A DNA stretch of 64,000 nucleotides from Cavia porcellus (Eukaryota > Chordata > Mammalia > Rodentia > Caviidae). Positions 25,249 to 38,654 of the stretch are shown one piece after another (position 1 is the stretch's first letter; each line of letters starts with the position of its first letter). The position numbers and the translations under genes were made by a program. The notes below the pieces were generated by a model. The model did no database searches, was not told the origin of the DNA, and saw only the letters and a list, made by a program, of their open reading frames with translations. The stretch is from positions 186,001 through 250,000 of the forward strand of contig NW_026947636.1 of NCBI RefSeq assembly GCF_034190915.1, given 5' to 3'.

Positions 25249-28083
25249 CACCCGGCGGTGCTTTTCTCCATCCTACATTGCCACTCACTGCCTATCCTAA
25301 TTCAGACCCTCCGATTCCCACCACCCCGTGATGTTTTTCTCACTCCTACTAGTGAATGTAATGTAACACACACCCATACAATGCGCACCACACCGTGATG
25401 TTTTTCTCACTCCCTCCACTTAATGTAATGTAACACACACCTATACAATGCGCACCACCCCGTGATGTCTTTCTCACTCCTACTAGTGAATGTAATGTAA
25501 CACACACCCATACAATGCGCACCACCCCGCGATGTTTTTCATAAACCTATCCTACATTGCCACTGCATGTTCCCTGACCTCCCCATGCTGACCACCCCGC
25601 GGTGCTTTTCTCCATCCTACATTGCCACTCACTGCCTATCCTAATTCAGACCCTCCGATTCACACCACCCCGTGATGTTTTTCTCACTCCTACTAGTGAA
25701 TGTAATGTAACACACACCCATACAATGCGCACCACCACGTGATGTTTTTCTCACTCCTACTAGTGAATGTAATGTAACACACACCCATACAATGCGCATC
25801 ACCCCACGATGTTTTTCAGAAACCTATCCTACATGGCTTCTGCATGTTCCCTGACCTCCCCATGCTGACCACCCCGCAGTGTTTTACTCCATCCTACATT
25901 GCCACTCACTGCCTATCCTAATTCAGACCCTCCGATTCACACCAACCCGTGATGTTTTTCTCACTCCTACTTGTGAATGTAATGTAACACACACACATAC
26001 AATGCGCAACACCCCGCTGTGTTTTACAGAAACCTATCCTACATTGCCACTGCATGTTCCCTCACCTCCCCATGCTGACCACCCGGCGGTGCTTTTCTCC
26101 ATCCTACATTGCCACTCACTGCCTATCCTAATTCAGACCCTCCGACTCACACCACCCCGTGATGTTTTTCTCACTCCTACTAGTGAATGTAATGTAACAC
26201 ACACCTATACAATGCGCACCACCCCGTGATGTCTTTCTCACTCCTACTAGTGAATGTAATGTAACACACACCCATACAATGCGCACCACCCCGCGATGTT
26301 TTTCAGAAACCTATCCTACATTGCCACTGCATGATCCCTGACCTCCCCATGCTGACCACCCCGCGGTGCTTTTCTCCATCCTACATTGCCACTCACTGCC
26401 TATCCTAATTCAGACCCTCCGATTCACACCACCCCGTGATGTTTTTCTCACTCCTACTAGTGAATGTAATGTAACACACACCCATACAATGCGCACCACC
26501 CCGTGATGTTTTATTCACTCCTACTAGTGAGTGTAATGTAACACACACCCAAACAATGCGCACCACCCCGCGATGTTTTTCAGAAACCTATCCTACATTG
26601 CCACTGCATGTTCCCTGACCTCCCCATGCTGACCACCCACGGTGCTTTTCTCCATCCTACATTGCCAATCACTGCCTATGCTAATTCAGACCCTCCGATT
26701 CACACCACCCCGTGATGTTTTTCTCACTCCTACTAGTGAATGTAATGTAACACACACCCATAAAATGCGCACCACCCCGTGATGTTTTTCTCACTCTTCC
26801 TAGTGAATGTAATGTAACACACACCCATACAATGCGCACCACCACGCGATGTTTTTCAGCAACCTATCCTATATTGCAACTGTGTGTTCCCTTACCTCCC
26901 CATGCTGACCCCCCGCGGTGCTTTTCTCCATCCTACATTGCCACTCACTGCCTATCCTAATTCAGACCCTCCGATTCACACCACTCCGTGATGTTTTTCT
27001 CACTCCTACTTGTGAATGTAATGTAACACACACCCATACAATGCGCACCACCCCGTGATGTTTTTCTCACTCCTACTTGTGAATGTAATGTAACACACAC
27101 CCATACAATGCGCACCACCCCGTGATGTTTTTCTCACTCCTACTAGTGAATGTAATGTAACACACACCCATACAATGCGCACCACCCCGTGATGTTTTTC
27201 TCACTCCTACTAGTGAATGTAATGTAACACACACCCATACAATGCGCACCACCCCTTGATGTTTTTCAGAAACCTATCCTACATTGCCACTGCATGTTCC
27301 CTGACCTCCCCATGCTGACCACCCCGCGGTGCTTTTCTCCATCCTACATTGCCACTCACTTCCTACCCTAATACTGACCCTCCGATTCACACCACCCCGT
27401 GATGTTTTTCTCACTCCTACTAGTGAATGTAATGTAACACACACCCATACAATGCGCACCACCCCGTGATGTTTTTCTCAATCCTACTAGTGAATGTAAT
27501 GTAACACACACCCATACAATGCGCACCACCCCGCGATGTTTTTCATAAACCTATCCTACATTGCCACTGCATGTTCCCTGACCTCCCCATGCTGACCACC
27601 CCGCGGTGCTTTTCTCCATCCTACATTGCCACTCACTGCCTATCCTAATTCAGACCCTCCGATTCACACCACCCCGTGATGTTTTTCTCACTCCTACTAG
27701 TGAATGTAATGTAACACACACCCATACAATGCGCACCACCACGTGATCTTTTTATCACTCCTACTAGTGAATGTAATGTAACACACACCCATACAATGCG
27801 CATCACCCCACGATGTTTTTCAGAAACCTATCCTACATGGCTTCTACATGTTCCCTGACCTCCCCATGCTGACGACCCCGCGGTGTTTTACTCCATCCTA
27901 CATTGCCACTCACTGCCTCTCCTAATTCAGACCCTCCGATTCACACCACCCCGTGATGTTTTTCTCACTCCTACTTGTGAATGTAATGTACCACACACAC
28001 ATACAATGCGCAACACCCCGCGGTGTTTTACAGAAACCTATCCTACATTGCCACTGCATGTTCCCACACCTCCCCATGCTGAC
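25249..28083 (+). repeat. Second HOR, copy 2: 10 units, 2835 bp
   Basis: A-counts are 3,2,1,2,2,2,4,2,2,1. It is collinear with the preceding copy at +3178 until about 27520. It then continues in the register of 24687, so one 344-bp three-A unit (the equivalent of 24141-24484) is absent. That unit carries the only private base I saw nearby (CATACAGTGCG near 24338). Confidence 0.92.
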
Positions 28084-30508
28084 CACCCCGCGGTGCTTTT
28101 CTCCATCCTACATTACCACTCACTGCCTATCCTAATTCAGACCCCCCGATTCACACCACCCCGTGATGTTTTTCTCACTCCTACTAGTGAATGTAATGTA
28201 ACACACACCCATACAATGCGCACCACCCCGTGATGTTTTTCTCACTCCCTCCACTTAATGTAATGTAACACACACCTATACAATGCGCACCACCCCGTGA
28301 TGTCTTTCTCACTCCTACTAGTGAATGTAATGTAACACACACCCATACAATGCGCACCACCCCGCGATGTTTTTCAGAAACCTATCCTACATTGCCACTG
28401 CATGTTCCCTGACCTCCCCATGCTGACCACCCCGCGGTGCTTTTCTCCATCCTACATTTCCACTCACTGCCTATCCTAATTCAGACCCTCCGATTCACAC
28501 CACCCCGTGATGTTTTTCTCACTCCTACTAGTGAATGTAATGTAACACACACCCATACAATGCGCACCACCACGTGATGTTTTTCTCACTCCTACTATTG
28601 AATGTAATGTAACACACACCCATACAATGCGCATCACCCCACGATGTTTTTCAGAAACCTATCCTACATGGCTTTTGCATGTTCCCTGACCTCCCCATGC
28701 TGACCACCCCGCAGGGTTTTACTCCATCCTACATTGCCACTCACTGCCTCTCCTAATTCAGACCCTCCGATTCACACCAACCCGTGATGTTTTTCTCACT
28801 CCTACTTGTGAATGTAATGTAACACACACACATACAATGCGCAACACCCCGCTGTGTTTTACAGAAACCTATCCTACATTGCCACTGCATGTTCCCTCAC
28901 CTCCCCATGCTGACCACCCCGCGGTGCTTTTCTCCATCGTACATTGCCACTCACTGCCTATCCTAATTCAGACCCTCCGATTGACACCACCCCGTGATGT
29001 TTTTCTCACTCCTACTAGTGAATGTAATGTAACACACACCTATACATTGCGCACCACCCCGTGATGTCTTTCTCACTCCTACTAGTGAATGTAATGTAAC
29101 ACACACCCATACAATGCGCACCACCCCGCGATGTTTTTCAGAAACCTATCCTACATTGCCACTGCATGATCCCTGACCTCCCCATGCTGACCACCCCGCG
29201 GTGCTTTTCTCCATCCTACATTGCCACTCACTGCCTATCCTAATTCAGACCCTCCGATTCACACCACCCCGTGATGTTTTTCTCACTCCTACTAGTGAAT
29301 GTAATGTAACACACACCCATACAATGCGCACCACCCCGTGATGTTTTATTCACTCCTACTAGTGAGTGTAATGTAACACACACCCAAACAATGCGCACCA
29401 CCCCGCGATGTTTTTCAGAAACCTATCCTACATTGCCACTGCATGTTCCCTGACCTCCCCATGCTGACCACCCGCGGTGCTTTTCTCCATCCTACATTGC
29501 CAATCACTGCCTATGCTAATTCAGACCCTCCGATTCACACCACCCCGTGATGTTTTTCTCACTCCTACTAGTGAATGTAATGTAACACACACCCATAAAA
29601 TGCGCACCACCCCGTGATGTTTTTCTCACTCCTACTAGTGAATGTAATGTAACACACACCCAAACAATGCGCACCACCCCTCGATGTTTTTCAGAAACCT
29701 ATCCTACATTGCCACTGCATGTTCCCTGACCTCCCCATGCTGACCACCCCGCGGTGCTTTTCTCTATCCTACATTGCCACTCACTTCCTACCCTAATTCA
29801 GACCCTCTGATTCACACCACCCCGTGATGTTTTTCTCACTCCTACTAGTGAATGTAATGTAACACACACCCATACATTGCGCACCACCCCGTGATGTTTT
29901 TCTCACTCCTACTAGTGAATGTAATGTAACACACACCCATAAAATGCGCACCACAGCGCGATGTTTTTCAGAAACCTATCCTACATTGCCACTGCATGTT
30001 CCCTGACCTCCCCATGAAGACCACCCCGCGGTGCTTTTCTCCATCCTACATTGCCACTCACTGCCTATCCTAATTCAGACGCTCCGATTCACACCACCCC
30101 GTGATGTTTTTCTCACTCCTACTAGTGAATGTAATGTAACACACACCCATACAATGCGCACCACCCTGCTATGTTTTTCAGAAACCTATCCTACTTTGCC
30201 ACTGCATGTTCCCTGACCTCCCCATGCTGACCACCTCGCCTTGCTTTTCTCCATCCTACATTGCAACTCACTGCTTATGCTAATTCATACCCTCCGATTG
30301 ACAACACCCCGTGATGTTTTTCTCACTCCTACTAGTGAATGTAATGTAACACACACCTATACAATGCGCACCACCCCGTGATGTCTTTCTCACTCCTACT
30401 AGTGAATGTAATGTAACACACACCTATACAATGCGCACCACCCCGCGATGTTTTTCAGAAACCTATCCTACATTGCCACTGCATGTTCCCTGACCTCCCC
30501 ATGCTGAC
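28084..30508 (+). repeat. Second HOR, partial copy 3, joined to left-HOR-like units
   Basis: A-counts are 3,2,1,2,2,2,2,1,2, with unit starts 28084, 28428, 28705, 28915, 29192, 29469, 29745, 30022 and 30232. It follows the 2835-bp register of the previous copy to about 29615. It then switches, inside an A monomer, to sequence resembling the left HOR around 2640-3515 (CCCAAACAATG, CCTCGATG, then the CGCCTTGC type C at 30232). This is a clear fusion point between HOR families. Confidence 0.9.
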
Positions 30509-33500
30509 CACCCCGCGGTGCTTTTCTCCATCCTACATTGCCACTCACTGCCTGTCCTAATACAGACCCTCCGATTCACACCACCCCGTGATGTTTTTCT
30601 CACTCCTACTAGTGAATGTAATGTAACACACACCCATACAATGCGCACCACCCCGTGATGTTTTTCTCACTCCTACTAGTGAATGTAATGTAACACACAC
30701 CCATACAATGCGCACCACCCCGCGATGTTTTTCAGAAACCTATCCTACATTGCCACTGCATGTTCACTGACCTCCCCATGCTGACCACCCCACGGTGCTT
30801 TTCTCCATCCTACATTGCCACTCACTGCCTATCCTAATTCAGACCCTCCGATTCACACCACCCCGTGATGTTTTTCTCACTCCTACTAGTGAATGTAATG
30901 TAACACACACCCATACAATGCGCACCAGCCTGCGATGTTTTTCAGAAACCTATCATACTTTGCCACTGCATGTTCCCTGACCTCCCTATGCTGACCACCC
31001 CGCGGTGCTTTTCTCCATCCTACATTGCCACTCACTGCCTATCCTAATTCAGACCCTCTGATTCACACCACCCCGTGATGTTTTTCTCACTCCTACTAGT
31101 GAATGTAATGTAACACACACCCATACAATGCGCACCACCCCGTGATGTTTTTCTCACTCCTACTAGTGAATGAAATGTAACACACACCCATACAAGGCGC
31201 ACCACCCCGTGATGTTTTTCTCACTCCTACTAGTGAATGTAATGTAACACACACCCATACAATGCGCACCACCCCTTGATGTTTTTCAGAAACCTATCCT
31301 ACATTGCCACTGCATGTTCCCTGACCTCCCCATGCTGACCACCCCGCGGTGCTTTTCTCCATCCTACATTGCCACTCACTTCCTACCCTAATTCTGACCC
31401 TCCGATTCACACCACCCCGTGATGTTTTTCTCACTCCTACTAGTCAATGTAATGTAACACACACCCATACAATGTGCACCACCGCGCGATGTTTTTCAGA
31501 AACCTATCCTACATTGCCACTGCATGTTCCCTGACCTCCCCATGCATACCACCCCGCGGTGCTTTTCTCCATCCTACATTGCCACTCACTGCCTATCCTA
31601 ATTCAGACCCTCCGATTCACACCACCCCGTGATGTTTTTCTCACTCCTACTAGTGAATGTAATGTAACACACACCCATACAATGCGCACCACCCCGTGAT
31701 GTTTTTCTCACTCCTACTAGTGAATGTAATGTAACACACACCCATACAATGTGCACCACCGCGCGATGTTTTTCAGAAACCTATCCTACATTGCCACTGC
31801 ATGTTCCCTGACCTCCCCATGCTGACCACCCCGCGGTGCTTTTCTCCATCCTACATTGCCACTCACTGCCTATCCTAATTCAGACCCTCCGATTCACACC
31901 ACCCCATGATGTTTTTCTCACTCCTACTAGTGAATGTAATGTAACACACACCCATACAATGCGCACCAGCCTGCGATGTTTTTCAGAAACCTATCATACT
32001 TTGCCACTGCATGTTCCCTGACCTCCCCATGCTGACCACCCCGCGGTGCTTTTCTCCATCCTACATTGGCACTCACTGCCTATCCTAATTCAGACCCTCT
32101 GATTCACACCACCCCGTGATGTTTTTCTCACTCCTATTAGTGAATGTAATGTAACACACACCCATACAATGCGCACCACCCCGTGATGTTTTTCTCACTC
32201 CTACTAGTGAATGTAATGTAACACACACCCATACAATGCGCACCGCCCCGTGATGTTTTTCTCACTCCTACTAGTGAATGTAATGTAACACACACCCATA
32301 CAATGCGCACCACCCCGCGATGTTTTTCAGAAACCTATCCTACATTGCCACTGCATGTTCCCTGACCTCCCCATGCTGACCACCCCGCGGGGCTTTTCTC
32401 CATCCTACATTTCCACTCACTGCCTATCCTAATTCAGACCCTCCGATTCACACCACCACGTGATGTTTTTCTCACTCCTACTAGTGAATGTAATGTAACA
32501 CACACCCATACAATGCGCACCACCCCGTGATGTTTTTCTCACTCCTACTAGTGAATGTAATGTAACACACACCCATACAATGCGCACCACCCCGTGATGT
32601 TTTTCTCACTCCTACTAGTGAATGTAATGTAACACACACCCATACAATGCGCACCACCCCGCGATGTTTTTCATAAACCTATCCTACATTGCCACTGCAT
32701 GTTCCCTGACCTCCCCATGCTGACCACCCCGCGGTGCTTTTCTCCATCCTACATTGCCACTCACTGCCTAGCCTAATTCAGACCCTCCGATTCACACCAC
32801 CCCGTGATGTTTTTCTCACTCCTACTAGTGAATGTAATGTAACACACACCCATACAATGCCCACCAACACGTGATGTTTTTCTCACTCCTACTAGTGAAT
32901 GTAATGTAACACACACCCATACAATGCGCACCACCCCGTGATGTTTTTCTCACTCCCTCCACTTAATGTAATGTAACACACACCTATACAATGCGCACCA
33001 CCCCGTGATGTCTTTCTCACTCCTACTAGTGAATGTAATGTAACACACACCCATACATTGCGCACCACCCCGCGATGTTTTTCAGAAACCTATCCTACAT
33101 TGCCACTGCATGTTCCCTGACCTCCCCATGCTGACCACCCGCGGTGCTTTTCTCCATCCTACATTGCCACTCACTGCCTATCCTAATTCAGACCCTCCGA
33201 TTCACACCACCCCGTGATGTTTTTCTCACTCCTACTAGTGAATGTAATGTAACACACACCCATAAAATGCGCACCACCCCGTGATGTTTTTCTCACTCCT
33301 CGTAGTGAATGTAATGTAACACACACCCATACAATGCGCAACACCCCGTGATGTTTTTCTCACTCCTACTAGTGAATGTAATGTAACACACACCCATAAA
33401 ATGCGCACCACCCCGTGATGTTTTTCTCACTCCTACTAGTCAATGTAATGTAACACACACCCATACAATGCGCACCACCCCGCGATGTTTTTCAGAAACC

Positions 33501-33545
33501 TATCCTACATTGCCACTGCATGTTCCCTGACCTCCCCATGCTGAC
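30509..33545 (+). repeat. Third HOR, copy 1: 10 units, 3037 bp
   Basis: A-counts are 2,1,3,1,2,1,3,3,4,4, with unit starts 30509, 30786, 30996, 31340, 31550, 31827, 32037, 32381, 32725 and 33136. The lengths add up to 3037. Two GCCTGCGATG-type B monomers follow CACGGTGC or normal C monomers. The last two units each hold four A monomers, including the A-prime and A-double-prime pair. TTTTACAG-type B and A-star are absent. Confidence 0.93.
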
Positions 33546-36500
33546 CACCCCGCGGTGCTTTTCTCCATCCTACATTGCCACTCACTGCCTGTCCTAATAC
33601 AGACCCTCCGATTCACACCACCCCGTGATATTTTTCTCACTCCTACTAGTGAATGTAATGTAACACACACCCATACAATGCGCACCACCCCGTGATGTTT
33701 TTCTCACTCCTACTAGTGAATGTAATGTAACACACACCCATACAATGCGCACCACCCCGCGATGTTTTTCAGAAACCTATCCTACATTGCCACTGCATGT
33801 TCACTGACCTCCCCATGCTGACCACCCCACGGTGCTTTTCTCCATCCTACATTGCCACTCACTGCCTATCCTAATTCAGACCCTCCGATTCACACCACCC
33901 CGTGATGTTTTTCTCACTCCTACTAGTGAATGTAATGTAACACACACCCATACAATGCGCACCAGCCTGCGATGTTTTTCAGAAACCTATCATACTTTGC
34001 CACTGCATGTTCCCTGACCTCCCTATGCTGACCACCCCGCGGTGCTTTTCTCCATCCTACATTGCCACTCACTGCCTATCCTAATTCAGACCCTCTGATT
34101 CACACCACCCCGTGATGTTTTTCTCACTCCTACTAGTGAATGTAATGTAACACACACCCATACAATGCGCACCACCCCGTGATGTTTTTCTCACTCCTAC
34201 TAGTGAATGTAATGTAACACACACCCATACAAGGCGCACCACCCCGTGATGTTTTTCTCACTCCTACTAGTGAATGTAATGTAACACACACCCATACAAT
34301 GCGCACCACCCCTTGATGTTTTTCAGAAACCTATCCTACATTGCCACTGCATGTTCCCTGACCTCCCCATGCTGACCACCCCGCGGTGCTTTTCTCCATC
34401 CTACATTGCCACTCACTTCCTACCCTAATTCTGACCCTCCGATTCACACCACCCCGTGATGTTTTTCTCACTCCTACTAGTCAATGTAATGTAACACACA
34501 CCCATACAATGTGCACCACCGCGCGATGTTTTTCAGAAACCTATCCTACATTGCCACTGCATGTTCCCTGACCTCCCCATGCATACCACCCCGCGGTGCT
34601 TTTCTCCATCCTACATTGCCACTCACTGCCTATCCTAATTCAGACCCTCCGATTCACACCACCCCGTGATGTTTTTCTCACTCCTACTAGTGAATGTAAT
34701 GTAACACACACCCATACAATGCGCACCACCCCGTGATGTTTTTCTCACTCCTACTAGTGAATGTAATGTAACACACACCCATACAATGTGCACCACCGCG
34801 CGATGTTTTTCAGAAACCTATCCTACATTGCCACTGCATGTTCCCTGACCTCCCCATGCTGACCACCCCGCGGTGCTTTTCTCCATCCTACATTGCCACT
34901 CACTGCCTATCCTAATTCAGACCCTCCGATTCACACCACCCCATGATGTTTTTCTCACTCCTACTAGTGAATGTAATGTAACACACACCCATACAATGCG
35001 CACCAGCCTGCGATGTTTTTCAGAAACCTATCATACTTTGCCACTGCATGTTCCCTGACCTCCCCATGCTGACCACCCCGCGGTGCTTTTCTCCATCCTA
35101 CATTGGCACTCACTGCCTATCCTAATTCAGACCCTCTGATTCACACCACCCCGTGATGTTTTTCTCACTCCTATTAGTGAATGTAATGTAACACACACCC
35201 ATACAATGCGCACCACCCCGTGATGTTTTTCTCACTCCTACTAGTGAATGTAATGTAACACACACCCATACAATGCGCACCGCCCCGTGATGTTTTTCTC
35301 ACTCCTACTAGTGAATGTAATGTAACACACACCCATACAATGCGCACCACCCCACGATGTTTTTCAGAAACCTATCCTACATTGCCACTGCATGTTCCCT
35401 GACCTCCCCATGCTGACCACCCCGCGGTGCTTTTCTCCATCCTACATTTCCACTCACTGCCTATCCTAATTCAGACCCTCCGATTCACACCACCACGTGA
35501 TGTTTTTCTCACTCCTACTAGTGAATGTAATGTAACACACACCCATACAATGCGCACCACCCCGTGATGTTTTTCTCACTCCTACTAGTGAATGTAATGT
35601 AACACACACCCATACAATGCGCACCACCCCGTGATGTTTTTCTCACTCCTACTAGTGAATGTAATGTAACACACACCCATACAATGCGCACCACCCCGCG
35701 ATGTTTTTCATAAACCTATCCTACATTGCCACTGCATGTTCCCTGACCTCCCCATGCTGACCACCCCGCGGTGCTTTTCTCCATCCTACATTGCCACTCA
35801 CTGCCTAGCCTAATTCAGACCCTCCGATTCACACCACCCCGTGATGTTTTTCTCACTCCTACTAGTGAATGTAATGTAACACACACCCATACAATGCCCA
35901 CCACCACGTGATGTTTTTCTCACTCCTACTAGTGAATGTAATGTAACACACACCCATACAATGCGCACCACCCGTGATGTTTTTCTCACTCCCTCCACTT
36001 AATGTAATGTAACACACACCTATACAATGCGCACCACCCCGTGATGTCTTTCTCACTCCTACTAGTGAATGTAATGTAACACACACCCATACATTGCGCA
36101 CCACCCCGCGATGTTTTTCAGAAACCTATCCTACATTGCCACTGCATGTTCCCTGACCTCCCCATGCTGACCACCCGCGGTGCTTTTCTCCATCCTACAT
36201 TGCCACTCACTGCCTATCCTAATTCAGACCCTCCGATTCACACCACCCCGTGATGTTTTTCTCACTCCTACTAGTGAATGTAATGTAACACACACCCATA
36301 AAATGCGCACCACCCCGTGATGTTTTTCTCACTCCTCGTAGTGAATGTAATGTAACACACACCCATACAATGCGCACCACCCCGTGATGTTTTTCTCACT
36401 CCTACTAGTGAATGTAATGTAACACACACCCATAAAATGCGCACCACCCCGTGATGTTTTTCTCACTCCTACTAGTCAATGTAATGTAACACACACCCAT

Positions 36501-36581
36501 ACAATGCGCACCACCCCGCGATGTTTTTCAGAAACCTATCCTACATTGCCACTGCATGTTCCCTGACCTCCCCATGCTGAC
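33546..36581 (+). repeat. Third HOR, copy 2: 10 units, 3036 bp
   Basis: It is unit-for-unit identical in layout to the preceding 3037-bp block, with about eight differences seen by eye. Examples are GATATTTTTC near 33618, CCCACGATG near 35352, and one missing C before GTGATG near 35970 that accounts for the 1-bp shorter length. The close match shows a recent tandem duplication. The block boundary lies near 30440-30460 on the left and 36515 on the right. Confidence 0.93.
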
Positions 36582-38654
36582 CACCCCGCGGTGCTTTTCT
36601 CTATCCTACATTGCCACTCACTGCCTATCCTAATTCAGACCCTCCGATTCACACCACCCCGTGATGTTTTTCTCACTCCTTCTAGTGAATGTAATGTAAC
36701 ACACACCCATACAATGCGCACCACCCCGTGATGTTTTTCTCACTCCTACTAGTGAATGTAATGTAACACACACCCATACAATGCGCACCACCCCGCGATG
36801 TTTTTCAGAAACCTATCCTACATTGCCACTGCATGTTCACTGACCTCCCCATGCTGACCACCCCACGGTGCTTTTCTCCATCCTAAATTAGCACTCACTG
36901 CCTATCCTAATTCAGACCCTCCGATTCACACCACCCCGTGATGTTTTTCTCACTCCTACTAGTGAATGTAATGTAACACACACCCATACAATGCGCACCA
37001 GCCTGCGATGTTTTTCAGAAACCTATCATACTTTGCCACTGCATGTTCCCTGACCTCCCCATGCTGACCACCCCGCGGTGCTTTTCTCCATCCTACATTG
37101 CCACTCACTGCCTATCCTAATTCAGACCCTCTGATTCACACCACCCCGTGATGTTTTTCTCACTCCTACTAGTGAATGTAATGTAACACACACCCATACA
37201 ATGCGCACCACCCCGTGATGTTTTTCTCACTCCTACTAGTGAATGTAATGTAACACACACCCATACAATGCGCACCACCCCGTGATGTTTTTCTCACTCC
37301 TACTAGTGAATGTAATGTAACACACACTCATACAATGCGCACCACCCCGCGATGTTTTTCAGAAACCTATCCGACATTGCCACTGCATGTTCCCTGACCT
37401 CCCCATGCTGACCACCCCGCGGTGCTTTTCTCCATCCTACATTGCCACTCACTGCCTATCCTAATTCAGACCCTCTGATTCACACCACCCCGTGATGTTT
37501 TTCTCACTCCTACTAGTGAATGTAATGTAACACACACCCATACAATGCGCACCACCCCGTGATGTTTTTCTCACTCCTACTAGTGAATGTAATGTAACAC
37601 ACACCCATACAATGCGCACCACCCCGTGATGTTTTTCTCACTCCTACTAGTGAATGTAATGTAACACACACCCACACAATGCGCACCACCCCGCGATGTT
37701 TTTCATAAACCTATCCTACATTGCCACTGCATGTTCCCTGACCTCCCCATGCTGAACACCCCGCGGTGCTTTTCTCCATCCTACATTGCCACTCACTGCC
37801 TATCCTAATTCAGACCCTCCGATTCACACCACCCCGTGATGTTTTTCTCACTCCTGCTAGTGAATGTAATGTAACACACACCCATACAATGCGCACCACC
37901 ACGTGATGTTTTTCTCACTCCTACTAGTGAATGTAATGTAACACACACCCATACAATGCGCACCACCCCGTGATGTTTTTCTCACTCCTAATAGTGAATG
38001 TAATGTAACACACACCCATACAATGCGCACCACCCCTTGATGTTTTTCAGAAACCTATCCTACATTGCCACTGCATGTTCCCTGACCTCCCCATGCTGAC
38101 CACCCCGCGGTGCTTTTCTCCATCCTACATTGCCACTCACTTCCTACCCTAATTCTGACCCTCCGATTCACACCAACCCGTGATGTTTTTCTCACTCCTA
38201 CTAGTCAATGTAATGTAACACACACCCATACAATGTGCACCACCGCGCGATGTTTTTCAGAAACCTATCCTACATTGCCACTGCATGTTCCCTGACCTCC
38301 CCATGCTGACCACCCCGCGGTGCTTTTCTCCATCCTACATTGCCACTCACTTCCTACCCTAATTCAGACCCTCCGATTCACACCACCCCGTGATGTTTTT
38401 CTCACTCCTACTAGTGAATGTAATGTAACACACACCCATACAATGCGCACCACCCCGTGATGTTTTTCTCACTCCTACTAGTGAATGTAATGTAACACAC
38501 ACCCATACAATGCGCACCGCCCCGTGATGTTTTTCTCACTCCTACTAGTGAATGTAATGTAACACACACCCATACAATGCGCACCACCCCGCGATGTTTT
38601 TCAGAAACCTATCCTACATTGCCACTGCATGTTCCCTGACCTCCCCATGCTGAC
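36582..38654 (+). repeat. Lead-in block of seven units, related to the third HOR
   Basis: A-counts are 2,1,3,3,3,1,3, with unit starts 36582, 36859, 37069, 37413, 37757, 38101 and 38311. The first three units echo 30509-31339, but with more differences (TCTAGTG near 36681, CTAAATTAGCAC near 36884). The third and fourth units are near copies of each other 344 bp apart. The unit at 38101 matches those at 31340 and 34377. Confidence 0.9.
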
